64,000 nt of DNA from Fluoribacter gormanii (GTDB lineage: Bacteria > Pseudomonadota > Gammaproteobacteria > Legionellales > Legionellaceae): contig NZ_FTNL01000002.1 in the NCBI RefSeq assembly GCF_900156395.1, positions 186,001 to 250,000 on the forward strand. The letters run 5' to 3'. A program made the translations under genes and the position numbers. Shown here in pieces: positions 8,377 through 17,138 of the stretch. The stretch's first letter is position 1; every line of letters begins with the position of its first letter. The notes below the pieces were generated by a model. It was not told the DNA's origin. It ran no database searches and saw only the letters and a list, made by a program, of their open reading frames with translations.

Positions 8377-9862
8377 GCAATCTGGATTTTTGATGATGGT
8401 TATTGCTATTTTACTTGTCGTTGTAGCAGGGCTTGCAACAGCGTTTGTCTCGATGATTGTTAGCGGTACCAATTCAGCCATAAGTACTATATCCGCAAAT
8501 AATGCCTATGATTTAGCTAAAACGGGTATTGAACATGGCGATTACCAATTATCTCTTGGAGTTTGCAATAATGTGTGGAGTCCCATTATCACCATTACGG
8601 ATCAAGGGGAATACCAATACAGTTGCAGTCAAAATCAAGCCACAACAACCATTACTAGTCCTCTGACGGAGACCTCTTCTTTTATTCCAGTTGCTTCGGT
8701 TGCTAACTTCGGAGCCTTTGGAGCCATAACCATTGATTCAGAAATAATTTATTATGATGGAGTAAGCGGAAATAACTTGCTCAATTTGCGACGAGGACAA
8801 AATGGAACAATCGCGGCAGCTCATCTTTCCGGCGCCATAGCCAGTCAATCACAATACATAATTAGCAGTCAAGGTGGCGCCCCCTCTTTAGATGCGCCTA
8901 ATGGCAAGGTAACGCTTAATCAAGCAGTATTATTGTCTCAAGGAGGAGCTTACTATGCAGTGGGAACACAAGGTACAAACGGTATTATTCTTAAATATGA
9001 TGGTACGTCGTGGTTAACGGTGCTGACAGCAGGTGGGGTTACTCTTCGGGGTGTAGAAATCAGCACTAGTTATGGCTTGGCTGTAGGTTCTACTGCTGCT
9101 AATGTGGGCTACATCTATCAATTTAATGGCGGATCATGGACTTTATTAGGAACAGTTAGCGATTCAAATTTTATGGCAGTTTCATGTGATATACCAAACA
9201 ATCCAGCCCTGTGTTGGGTAGTAGGACAAGGCAAAAGTCCACAGTGGCCACTTATGTATTATACAGGGACTGGCCTACCTTATAACATGAAAGGCATGGG
9301 GAGTGTGCCAGTTTCCAGTGTGAGTTGTGTTAATGACATTTGTATGGCCACACTTCCTAATGATCTTTATAGATTTCCGATAAACTCTACTAGCCCATTC
9401 GATAATCGGACTAATATAGGAGGTACTTTAAACGGTATCGATTGTGTTCAAGCCAATAGTTGTATACTTGTGCGCAGCGTTGGCGCGGTTCATTATTTTA
9501 ATGGTACTGGATGGAATAGTGTTTTTATTAGTGGCCAATCTCTAAATGAAGTGCATTGCCCAAGCACTGGTAACTGCATCGTTGTAGGAAATAATGGAGT
9601 CATTTTTAATTGCAGTCTTCCCATTACCTCCAATGCATCTTGTGTGGCTCAAGCATCACCTGGAACACTTAATTTACGTGGTGTGCATTGTAATGCCTCA
9701 AACGATTGTTTAGCGGTAGGTTCGGGTAGTGTAGCTTACCGCTATATGGGTGGTGTTTGGACTGCTATTTCACTTCCTACGAGTTATACTCTTAATTCAG
9801 TAAGTGGAACTGGCTCGGGAACTGTATCGGGAGTAATTCCAACTGTATTGCATAATCAATGA
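8369..9862 (+). CDS. MshP/PilX-like minor pilin fused to a seven-repeat putative beta-propeller
   Basis: This 497-residue protein starts like a minor pilin of the MshP/PilX type: MGKQSG/FLMMVIAILL, with a hydrophobic residue instead of Glu5, then a pilin helix to about residue 55. MshP is normally about 140 residues. Here an insert (about 95-165) resembles a small beta module seen in surface and phage tail proteins (ITIDSEIIYYDG, RRGQNGT). From about 186 to 470 I count seven repeats beginning near 186, 228, 269, 317, 356, 393 and 437. Later repeats share a V-x-C-x(4-8)-C-hydrophobic-A/V-V-G core (C273/C282, C320/C325, C359/C365, C397/C403, C441/C447), followed by a Y-x-x-G-x-W type turn. Seven units fit a seven-bladed propeller with a disulfide per blade. 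I infer a tip adhesin held by its own pilin helix. Confidence 0.75.
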   Translation: MGKQSGFLMMVIAILLVVVAGLATAFVSMIVSGTNSAISTISANNAYDLAKTGIEHGDYQLSLGVCNNVWSPIITITDQGEYQYSCSQNQATTTITSPLTETSSFIPVASVANFGAFGAITIDSEIIYYDGVSGNNLLNLRRGQNGTIAAAHLSGAIASQSQYIISSQGGAPSLDAPNGKVTLNQAVLLSQGGAYYAVGTQGTNGIILKYDGTSWLTVLTAGGVTLRGVEISTSYGLAVGSTAANVGYIYQFNGGSWTLLGTVSDSNFMAVSCDIPNNPALCWVVGQGKSPQWPLMYYTGTGLPYNMKGMGSVPVSSVSCVNDICMATLPNDLYRFPINSTSPFDNRTNIGGTLNGIDCVQANSCILVRSVGAVHYFNGTGWNSVFISGQSLNEVHCPSTGNCIVVGNNGVIFNCSLPITSNASCVAQASPGTLNLRGVHCNASNDCLAVGSGSVAYRYMGGVWTAISLPTSYTLNSVSGTGSGTVSGVIPTVLHNQ

Positions 9863-9871
9863 GGAAAAGAC

Positions 9872-10273
9872 ATGCCAAAGCAGAAACAGAGCGGTTTCTC
9901 TATCATTGAGCTGATTATTTTTATAGTAACTATGGGAATTATCGTAAGCGGATTATTGATTGGGATCAATCAAGCACAACGTTACAGCGGTATACCTAGA
10001 ACAACCCCTCAAGCAAGTTTTTTAGCAAATGCACGTATGCAAATCATCTTAATGAATCGTGATATAAATGGCTATACTGCCCTGGATGATCCGTGTACTA
10101 GTACGCCAAGTCTTGAAATATGTACGGTATTATCGAATTATGCTTTAGAAAACGATTTTGTCGTGAGCGTCCCTGTTATTGCAGGATCCAATCCAAAAAC
10201 AATTACTCTCAATGTAACTGGAGCCGGAAATGCTTCGATTAATGCAAGTGTGTATAATTATGCGAACAATTAA
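9872..10273 (+). CDS. MSHA-type minor pilin (MshD-like)
   Basis: A 133-residue prepilin with the class III signal MPKQKQSG/FSIIELIIFIV, Glu5 present. After the helix comes a short globular domain with two cysteines (DDPCTSTPSLEIC) that may form a disulfide. It lies 9 bp after the pilin-propeller gene and its 3' end overlaps the next pilin by 14 bp, so the minor pilins are translated as a block. Length and position suggest the MshD slot, but pilin subclasses are hard to separate by eye. Confidence 0.75.
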   Translation: MPKQKQSGFSIIELIIFIVTMGIIVSGLLIGINQAQRYSGIPRTTPQASFLANARMQIILMNRDINGYTALDDPCTSTPSLEICTVLSNYALENDFVVSVPVIAGSNPKTITLNVTGAGNASINASVYNYANN

Positions 10274-10733
10274 AGGATTTACACTTATTGAAATGCTTAT
10301 TGTGATGATTACTACAGGTGTGGTTTTATCTGCAGTATCTCTTATGTTAAGTGCGGGTTTTACTAACTATTTTACAGGAGTAAAAGTTACCGCGTTAACC
10401 AATCAGGCAACCATTGCTATGGCGCGTATGACCAAAGAGTTACAACAGGCAAATCGTTTTTCAGCAATTAATCCAACCGACGTGACATTTACCACTACAG
10501 GTGGTTCCACTATATCTTATAGTTGGTCCAGCCCAATTTTAACACGAACAGGTGCTTCCGCTCAGATACTCAGCAATCAAGTAACCAGTTTCTCACTTAC
10601 TTATTATCAATCTAATTTTACTGCAACTACAACATTAGCGGCTGTTCGTGCTGTAACGATAAATATGATCTTAAGCAACGGTAGTGAACGAGTTCCCATG
10701 ATTAATACTGTTTACCTGAGTAATATGTCATAA
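10260..10733 (+). CDS. MSHA-type minor pilin (MshO/PilW-like)
   Basis: A 157-residue prepilin. The ATG at 10260 gives MRTIKG/FTLIEMLIVMITTGVVLS with a perfect class III site and Glu5; a start 30 bp upstream would put ten non-typical residues before it and is rejected. The rest (VTALTNQATIAMARMTKELQQA, then beta strands) resembles MshO/PilW/GspJ minor pilins. The start codon lies inside the 3' end of the previous pilin gene. About 98 bp without a gene follow before mshI. Confidence 0.78.
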   Translation: MRTIKGFTLIEMLIVMITTGVVLSAVSLMLSAGFTNYFTGVKVTALTNQATIAMARMTKELQQANRFSAINPTDVTFTTTGGSTISYSWSSPILTRTGASAQILSNQVTSFSLTYYQSNFTATTTLAAVRAVTINMILSNGSERVPMINTVYLSNMS

Positions 10734-10831
10734 GCATATTTTCCAGCATTAATCTTTATCAATTTTTTCAATCGACAATTGAACGTAGCTCAGTTTATAC
10801 TGCCATTCATGAACAATGATCAGGATGATCC

Positions 10832-11755
10832 ATGTTTGGATTAGGTAAATTTAAATCACCTCAACCTCTATCTTGCTTTCTTAGTGATTTCGGATATTCG
10901 CTTGTTGGTTTGGCTGATAATCAGCACATCCTCTTTTGTGAGGAGCATTATTTCCCTGAACCATCTCCTGTTCATATTGCTAAGTGTTTGGAAGACGATG
11001 TTTATAAACATCATTTGGTTGGACGCCCATGCCAAGTGGTTCTTTCCCCAAGTCTTTACCAGCTGCTATTGATAGATACCCCCGAAGTCCCCGAAAATGA
11101 ACTGGCTAAAGCACTACGTTGGCAACTGAAAGGTTTAGTCGATTATCCCTTAAATGATATCGTTGTAGATGTTTTTACGGTGCCGCCACATGGTGCGGGC
11201 AGCAAAAGGAAAAAAGCTTTTGTAGCGGTGACATTACAGTCTGCATTACTCAGCCATGTCTCCATGATGGAAAGTTGTCTATTAAATGTTGCGGGAGTCA
11301 GCATTAGTGAGTTGGCTTTAAGCAAACTTTTATCACTTGAGCCAATATCAACCGAGGCTCCATTCATAGTCATTAGTTATGATGATGAGAATTGTCAACA
11401 TCATGTATATTACATGGGAGACTTGTATCTGTTTCGTACCCTACCTATGAGTAAAACCATTATACAACCCCATAACTCTGAAAATCAGAATATGTTGTTA
11501 GAAATTCAGCGTAGTATTGACTATTGTTTAATGGAACTCAAATTTCCTGAACCAAAACAAATTTTTTTCACTCCCAGTTTTTATAAAGCAACAGATCTGT
11601 TTACCTATTTACAAGCAGAACTTAACAAGGAAGTAAGATTATTAGATATTAATTCGCTTTTTACGTCTGAGCCGCTCGTTCCTGAAATTCTAGAAAGGGT
11701 TTTTTATGCTATTGGCGGAGCCCTAATGCTCTTGGATCGGGAAAGTGAGTCATGA
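10832..11755 (+). CDS. mshI: MSHA biogenesis protein MshI (PilM-like)
   Basis: A 307-residue protein with a PilM/MshI actin-like fold outline: a beta-rich N-terminal half, PSLYQLLLIDTPEVPENEL, a central LRWQLKGLVDYPLNDIVVDVF segment and C-terminal GGALMLLDRESES. These stretches are typical of MshI, the cytoplasmic ring component that contacts the PilN-like partner. It has no transmembrane segment. Its stop overlaps the next start by 4 bp (ATGA), as expected for stoichiometric partners. Confidence 0.82.
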   Translation: MFGLGKFKSPQPLSCFLSDFGYSLVGLADNQHILFCEEHYFPEPSPVHIAKCLEDDVYKHHLVGRPCQVVLSPSLYQLLLIDTPEVPENELAKALRWQLKGLVDYPLNDIVVDVFTVPPHGAGSKRKKAFVAVTLQSALLSHVSMMESCLLNVAGVSISELALSKLLSLEPISTEAPFIVISYDDENCQHHVYYMGDLYLFRTLPMSKTIIQPHNSENQNMLLEIQRSIDYCLMELKFPEPKQIFFTPSFYKATDLFTYLQAELNKEVRLLDINSLFTSEPLVPEILERVFYAIGGALMLLDRESES

Positions 11756-12399
11756 GTCAATCAATAAATTTTCTTAAGGGGCTTCCCAAAAGCACTAGTC
11801 GATTACCTGCATCATTAATGGGTTTGATAGTACTCATTACTTTGGTCTTTTTAGTTATTATCTCCGTGGTTCTTGAGTTAGTTAATTTTCAAGCTTATAA
11901 ATCACTTAGGATGGCTCAAAAGAACTTATTGTATGCACAAGAAGATTACAAGAGACTGACAAAGGATTATCCGTTGCTAGTTAGCGATATTCCTTTTGTA
12001 ATTCGCGTTAAAAATCTTGAGAAAAAACTGCAAGCCAAGAAAGTAGAACTTAATTCACTGGAGCACCTGGTTGTTCGACGCGGATTTTCTGAATACATGT
12101 TTGATTTGGCTCAAACAACCTCAAATACTCTATGGCTAAATCAAATTCAAATTAATCATGATTCCAACAGTATTACCTTAAATGGATACGCCATCCGTCC
12201 AGATTCAGTATCGGAACTTATGAGCCAACTATTAACTACCAACTCGTTCAAAAATGTTATCTTTAATTTGTTTTTTGTAAAAACAATTAAAAATCATCCT
12301 TATTTGAAATTCTCTATTGCTACCAATGCTCTTGGGCCACAGGAAGAGGCAATTACTGAACAAGCTGCTCAAGATCAAAAAGCCCAGGGAGTAAAGTGA
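11752..12399 (+). CDS. PilN-like pilus assembly protein (MshI2)
   Basis: A 215-residue bitopic inner-membrane protein: a short cytoplasmic head (MSQSINFLKGLPKS), one transmembrane helix (about 24-45), a coiled-coil stretch (AQEDYKRLTKDY...KNLEKKLQAKKVELNSL) and a periplasmic ferredoxin-like domain (WLNQIQINHDSNSITLNGYA). This is the PilN/GspL-C layout. The head would bind the MshI groove. It starts within the mshI stop and abuts mshJ with no gap. Confidence 0.8.
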   Translation: MSQSINFLKGLPKSTSRLPASLMGLIVLITLVFLVIISVVLELVNFQAYKSLRMAQKNLLYAQEDYKRLTKDYPLLVSDIPFVIRVKNLEKKLQAKKVELNSLEHLVVRRGFSEYMFDLAQTTSNTLWLNQIQINHDSNSITLNGYAIRPDSVSELMSQLLTTNSFKNVIFNLFFVKTIKNHPYLKFSIATNALGPQEEAITEQAAQDQKAQGVK

Positions 12400-13134
12400 A
12401 TGGATCTAAAGTTCTTTTATGCCAAGCAACTATATTTAGTAAAACAAAAAATTGATCGCTTGAGTGAGCGAGACAGAATACTGCTACTGTTCATTACCAT
12501 AGTTATTCTTCTTTTCTTATGGTTTTTTGCTGTTGTTAAGCCAATATTAAAATCAAAATATCAAAAAGAACAACAAATTCAAAAAATAGATAAGCAAATT
12601 ACTATATTGACACAAAAAAAGAAGATCGTTGAAATTCTGATTAGTAACCCGGAAACAGTAAAAGTTATTAACCAGTTTAAAGAGCTAACTACCGAGATTA
12701 CTACACTCGATAAAGAAATCATTCGCTATAATAAGCGCTATATAGCGGAACGTGATTTGGCAAAGCTACTGCATGATATGTTAAAACAAACAATGGGGGT
12801 AACCATTGAGAATTTTGGTACGGTTACTCCGCTACCTTCCCCACCTTCAATAAATCAGCAAACGACTAATACTGCAGCACCTAAAACATCTCCAGTTCAA
12901 ACGCCAGCACTTCCATTAACCATACAAGCAAATCATTACCGTCTCATTATGCGGGGTACTTATTTCCCAGTGATGAGGTATTTGCAACGTCTGGAACAAT
13001 TACCCTGGCAGCTTTATTGGGACAAGTTTGATTATACGGTAACGAAATATCCACAAGGGCTGGTAACGATCGATTTTTACACTTTAAAGCCAAAAAGCGC
13101 TCAACTGATAATAAAAAAAGGACATAATCAATGA
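12400..13134 (+). CDS. mshJ: PilO-like protein MshJ
   Basis: A 244-residue protein with a cytoplasmic N-terminus (FYAKQLYLVKQKIDRLSERDR), a single transmembrane helix (about 27-47), a Lys/Gln-rich coiled coil, a Pro/Thr-rich linker (about 140-170) and a C-terminal ferredoxin-like fold (YRLIMRGTYFPVMRYLQRLE). This matches MshJ, which pairs with the PilN-like partner in the inner-membrane alignment complex. It directly abuts the upstream gene and overlaps mshK by 4 bp. Confidence 0.82.
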   Translation: MDLKFFYAKQLYLVKQKIDRLSERDRILLLFITIVILLFLWFFAVVKPILKSKYQKEQQIQKIDKQITILTQKKKIVEILISNPETVKVINQFKELTTEITTLDKEIIRYNKRYIAERDLAKLLHDMLKQTMGVTIENFGTVTPLPSPPSINQQTTNTAAPKTSPVQTPALPLTIQANHYRLIMRGTYFPVMRYLQRLEQLPWQLYWDKFDYTVTKYPQGLVTIDFYTLKPKSAQLIIKKGHNQ

Positions 13135-13460
13135 GCCTAAAAAAACAATCGATAATCTTTTGCTTTTTTTGGTTTAACTTAATTAATATGAGTCATGCTG
13201 CATTACACGATCCGACAAAGCCCATTATAAGTCCCTTAGTTCATGAATCATCAGCAGACGAGGATGATTTTAATTTACAAAGTATTTTGATTGGGCCAAT
13301 GAGAAGGTTGGCTATGATTAATGGTCAAATCGTAGGAACAGGCAGTAGTATTCAGGGAGCACGCGTTCTTGCTATTGATAAAAATCATGTGGTATTGTTC
13401 TACGCTGGACATAGAAAGATTCTATATTTATTTGGCAAACGCTTGTGGAAGACTCATTGA
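13131..13460 (+). CDS. mshK: MshK-like periplasmic/lipoprotein-type pilus protein (PilP-like)
   Basis: A 109-residue exported protein. A signal peptide (MSLKKQSIIFCFFWFNLINMSHA) is followed by LHDPTKPI and a small beta domain (LQSILIGPMRRLAMINGQIVG). The DPT(R/K)P motif followed by a beta-sandwich is typical of MshK and PilP-like proteins that link the inner-membrane complex to the secretin. No lipobox Cys is present at the cleavage site. It overlaps mshJ by 4 bp and its stop overlaps the preferred mshL start (TGATG). Confidence 0.8.
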   Translation: MSLKKQSIIFCFFWFNLINMSHAALHDPTKPIISPLVHESSADEDDFNLQSILIGPMRRLAMINGQIVGTGSSIQGARVLAIDKNHVVLFYAGHRKILYLFGKRLWKTH

Positions 13461-15196
13461 TGAGAAGAGGGATCATAGTATTTATTTCTTTATTTCTTGC
13501 CGCCTGCAACACTCATGCACCAATAAAGGGAACCGCTATTGATGAGATGAACAAGGTGATGCAACAAGCCGTTGCCAATAATAAAATAGTTATGAAATCA
13601 GATCATACCAAGGGGCGCGGAAGCCCGGTCAGAGCATTGCTTCCAAGTCTGAAAATCCGTGACGCAAGATCACGAGGTGGTCCCCAACGTTTTGATATAG
13701 CGGTTAAAAATGTGCCCGCACAAGCTTTTTATATGGGGTTGGTTGCTGACACTTCAACCAACATGGTAGTAAGTCCTGAGATTAAAGGAAATGTTACCCT
13801 CAGTATGAAAAGGGTTACTGTAGAACAGGTCCTCCAGGCACTAGAGGATGCTTATGGTTATTCCTTTAATGCGATTCCTGGTGGATATGAAATCCTACCT
13901 AACACGCTAAGAACTCAAATTTTCAAAGTCAACTATCTTGAGTTAGAACGAAAAAGTCGTTCAAGTATGACTGTAAGTTCAGGTGAAGTTACCAATGCTG
14001 GCTCTCCTGGTGGCTCAAGTACAGGAACGTCGGTTTCTGGTGGCAATATTTCTGGGGTACTTAGTAATGGGAATCAAAACTACAGTGCTGTCGTTGGTGA
14101 TGTGGAAACCAAGAGTAATATAGATTTCTGGAAATCACTTGAAAATACTGTCAAAAAGATGGTTGGTAAAGAGGAGGGGCGTTCTGTAACGGTCAATAAA
14201 ATGGCTGGTTTGGTTGTGGTTCATGCCGCACCTCGAGAGCTCAAACACGTTGAGCGTTATCTCGACATGGTGCAAAACAGTATGGACCGGCAGGTGATTC
14301 TCGAAGCTAAAATCCTGGAGGTCAATTTGACCAATCAATTCCAAATGGGGATTGATTGGAAAATTTTTGGATCCAGGCTCAATGCTTTAAGTAATTTCCC
14401 AGAGGTTGATATTTCTCAATCAAGTTTTCCTAAAGCGTTTGATGTCGACATTCACTGGAATCCGCAAGATTTTACCTCGGTGATTCAGGCATTAGAAACC
14501 CAGGGGAATGTTCAGGTACTTTCAAGCCCACGCGTTACAGCTATGAATAATCAAAGCGCAGCGATAAAAGTAGGGTTTGATGAATTTTTTGTAACCAACG
14601 TATCCCAAAATCAAAATATTGTCACTTCAAGCCTGGTTACTCAACCTATGTTAAATGTTAATTTGACTCCTTTTTTCTCGGGTATTACTTTGGATGTTAC
14701 GCCGCAAATTGATGCCAATGGTCAAGTTACATTACATATACATCCTACCGTTAGCTTGGTAAAGGATCAACGGAAGGTTATTGATTTAGGAACTCAAGGT
14801 GGGATATTGGATTTACCTTTAGCGAATAGCACCATTCGTGAATCAGATACAATGGTGCACGCTAAGAATGGCCAAGTTGTAGTCATTGGTGGTTTGATGC
14901 AAGATACAACTACAGAGGGAATAGGCCAGTTGCCTTGGTTTGGCAATATTCCGTTTCTAGGAACTTTAGTGCGCGCGACAAAACAAGACTCTCAAAAAAC
15001 TGAACTTGTCATTTTATTAAGACCAACTATTGTGAATGGGAGAAGCACTAATAAAGACATTACGGTATCGGCGCGTCGTGTTTCGAGTCTTAAACGTGGT
15101 TTTCATATTGGTGGTAGACCTGATGTTTATGGTACTCAGGGTGAGGTCCCTATTATGTTAGGACCCAAATCTACTGAGAATTTAGGTACGCGCTAA
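13460..15196 (+). CDS. mshL: MSHA outer-membrane secretin MshL
   Basis: A 578-residue secretin. The ATG at 13460 gives a lipoprotein signal MRRGIIVFISLFLAAC with lipobox LAAC (Cys16); a GTG 15 bp upstream is possible but less likely. Then come the short N-domain region (VPAQAFYMGLVADTSTNMVV, a secretin/STN-type fold), a Gly/Ser/Thr-rich linker, a second N-domain (VVVHAAPRELKHVERYL) and the secretin core with VQVLSSPRVTAMNNQSA, VVIGGLMQD and PWFGNIPFLG. It forms the outer-membrane pore for the pilus. Being a predicted lipoprotein may spare it a separate pilotin. Confidence 0.92.
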   Translation: MRRGIIVFISLFLAACNTHAPIKGTAIDEMNKVMQQAVANNKIVMKSDHTKGRGSPVRALLPSLKIRDARSRGGPQRFDIAVKNVPAQAFYMGLVADTSTNMVVSPEIKGNVTLSMKRVTVEQVLQALEDAYGYSFNAIPGGYEILPNTLRTQIFKVNYLELERKSRSSMTVSSGEVTNAGSPGGSSTGTSVSGGNISGVLSNGNQNYSAVVGDVETKSNIDFWKSLENTVKKMVGKEEGRSVTVNKMAGLVVVHAAPRELKHVERYLDMVQNSMDRQVILEAKILEVNLTNQFQMGIDWKIFGSRLNALSNFPEVDISQSSFPKAFDVDIHWNPQDFTSVIQALETQGNVQVLSSPRVTAMNNQSAAIKVGFDEFFVTNVSQNQNIVTSSLVTQPMLNVNLTPFFSGITLDVTPQIDANGQVTLHIHPTVSLVKDQRKVIDLGTQGGILDLPLANSTIRESDTMVHAKNGQVVVIGGLMQDTTTEGIGQLPWFGNIPFLGTLVRATKQDSQKTELVILLRPTIVNGRSTNKDITVSARRVSSLKRGFHIGGRPDVYGTQGEVPIMLGPKSTENLGTR

Positions 15197-15208
15197 AAGG
15201 GAGAAGCA

Positions 15209-16120
15209 ATGTATTTAGAACATTTTAAATTGCATAAAGCGCCATTTACGCTCACGCCTAATACAGAATTTTTTTGTGAACTCCCAACCCATAAAGAAGC
15301 TTTGAATGTACTTCTGCTTAGTTTGGCTCAAGGTGAGGGCTTTATTAAAATTATCGGCGAGGTAGGGACTGGAAAAACTTTGTTGTGCCGGCTATTGCTT
15401 AACTACTTAACTGATGAATACGTCACTGCCTATATTCCTAACCCGGATCAAACCGCGGAAGGATTACGACTTTCTCTAGCCCGTGAGTTAGGCATGCAAC
15501 CTGATGAAAGTTGGACACAATATCAATTGCTGGAGGCAATTAATCGATGTTTATTAGAGTTGCACCGAGCCGACAAAAAAACAGTACTGATTATTGATGA
15601 GGCTCAGTTTTTATCTGACGAATGTTTAGAAGCGGTTCGACTTTTGACTAATTTAGAAACTGAAGAACATAAATTACTACAAGTGGTTCTTTTTGGCCAA
15701 CCAGAATTAAATACTAAACTTGAGCGATCGGGTTTGCGTCAATTAAAACAACGCATTACTTTTTCTTATCATCTGCAACCTTTGGCGCGTCATGAACTGG
15801 ATAAATATTTGAATCATAGGATGGCACGAGCTGGGTATACTTATGGTTCTATTTTTACTCAAAAAGCGCAAAAGCGCTTATATCGTGCAAGCCAAGGCTT
15901 ACCAAGATTGTTAAATATTTTGTGCCATAAGTCACTTTTAGTCGCTTATGGACAAGGTAAAAATCAAGTGGATGGTCACGCGGTAAGGCGAGCCATAATT
16001 GATACATTAAGTTCTACGCGCTTAGAATGGATTTATTCATTACTAATCTACTCAGGAATCGGAGTACTAGGGCTTAGCGTTATTCTAATGATGTATTGGA
16101 CCTATGGACTATATCTATGA
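15209..16120 (+). CDS. mshM: AAA ATPase MshM (ExeA-like)
   Basis: A 303-residue protein beginning MYLEHFKLHKAPFTLTPNTE, the standard opening of the MshM/ExeA family. Walker A GEVGTGKT (50-57) and Walker B LIIDEAQ (127-133) are intact, and a transmembrane helix sits at the very C-terminus (about 277-300). By analogy with ExeA it may help place the secretin through peptidoglycan, although no peptidoglycan-binding domain is visible here. The stop overlaps the mshN start (ATGA at 16117-16120). Confidence 0.88.
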   Translation: MYLEHFKLHKAPFTLTPNTEFFCELPTHKEALNVLLLSLAQGEGFIKIIGEVGTGKTLLCRLLLNYLTDEYVTAYIPNPDQTAEGLRLSLARELGMQPDESWTQYQLLEAINRCLLELHRADKKTVLIIDEAQFLSDECLEAVRLLTNLETEEHKLLQVVLFGQPELNTKLERSGLRQLKQRITFSYHLQPLARHELDKYLNHRMARAGYTYGSIFTQKAQKRLYRASQGLPRLLNILCHKSLLVAYGQGKNQVDGHAVRRAIIDTLSSTRLEWIYSLLIYSGIGVLGLSVILMMYWTYGLYL

Positions 16121-17136
16121 GTTTGCTTAATGAAATGTTACATGATCTTGCGAAGCAAAAGCACACAAAGCAAGCCACACATTTATATATGCCTGTACCT
16201 TTTCGAAATAAAGGAGGAGGTAAGAAAGTTTTATTAGGTCTTGCATTGGTCGCATTTACTTTGTTCCTTTTTTTGCTTCATAAGCATTCAGCAAAAATGA
16301 ACTTTCAAGCAACACAAAGTGTTTCTGAGGCGGAAATTAATAGCTTTGATGCAACAATAAAGTTGGAACCTATAGCCCAAGCTGCTGTTACCACAGTTTT
16401 GGAACCAGTCAATCTTGTAAGTTATATTGAGCCATTGGCGTCTGTTGCGTCACAGCGAGTTGTTATTCAATTACCTACCGCAACAGATGCATTGAGCAAT
16501 TGGGTAGATAATCAAGGTGAGCCATCTGCAGCTGTAATAAATAAAGTATATACGCCTCAAACCATTGAGGAATGGCATGATGCCCAGTTAAATAAAGCGC
16601 TTGAAGCTATAGACAAAGGATTTGATCAAGAGGCGATAACCCTGTTAAGAGAAATCCTGATTAGGGTACCTAATGCATCTGATGTTCGAGAAAATTTAGC
16701 CTCACTTTATTTGACCTATGGGGATTTTGCTCAAGCAGCTGAAATCGTGAATGAAGGGCTTCGATACACTCCTACTGATACAGCCCTTATTACTATTAAA
16801 GCAAGATTATTTCTTGATCAAGGAAAAGCCATGGAGGCCATTAACCTTTTATCAAAATACCGACCCTCTATGATGTCTTATCCTGATTTTTATGGCACTT
16901 TGGCGGCAGCGCTGCAATCTGAAGGTCGGATTCTTGAATCAGGTAGTATTTATCGATCTTTGATACAAATTGATCCAAATGATGGCCGCTATTGGTTAGG
17001 TTATGCGATTGCGTTAGAACATAATAATAAAGTGAATCAAGCCATTGAAGCATATCTTCGCGCGAGTCAAAATCCAGAAAGTGAGCCAACAGTTCGCGAT
17101 TATGCCGAAAATCGATTGAAAGTCTTGCAGGGATAA
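16117..17136 (+). CDS. mshN: TPR protein MshN
   Basis: A 339-residue protein. The ATG at 16117 gives MSLLNEMLHDLAKQ, which is the characteristic MshN beginning; a start 21 bp upstream is not needed. One transmembrane helix (about 37-55) is followed by a long spacer and at least four TPR-like helical pairs in the C-terminal half (EAITLLREILIRVPNASDVREN, YGDFAQAAEIVNEGL, GKAMEAINLLSKY, AIEAYLRASQN). It probably scaffolds the assembly complex from the periplasmic side. It follows mshM with overlap and precedes mshE by 2 bp. Confidence 0.86.
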   Translation: MSLLNEMLHDLAKQKHTKQATHLYMPVPFRNKGGGKKVLLGLALVAFTLFLFLLHKHSAKMNFQATQSVSEAEINSFDATIKLEPIAQAAVTTVLEPVNLVSYIEPLASVASQRVVIQLPTATDALSNWVDNQGEPSAAVINKVYTPQTIEEWHDAQLNKALEAIDKGFDQEAITLLREILIRVPNASDVRENLASLYLTYGDFAQAAEIVNEGLRYTPTDTALITIKARLFLDQGKAMEAINLLSKYRPSMMSYPDFYGTLAAALQSEGRILESGSIYRSLIQIDPNDGRYWLGYAIALEHNNKVNQAIEAYLRASQNPESEPTVRDYAENRLKVLQG

Positions 17137-17138
17137 TT

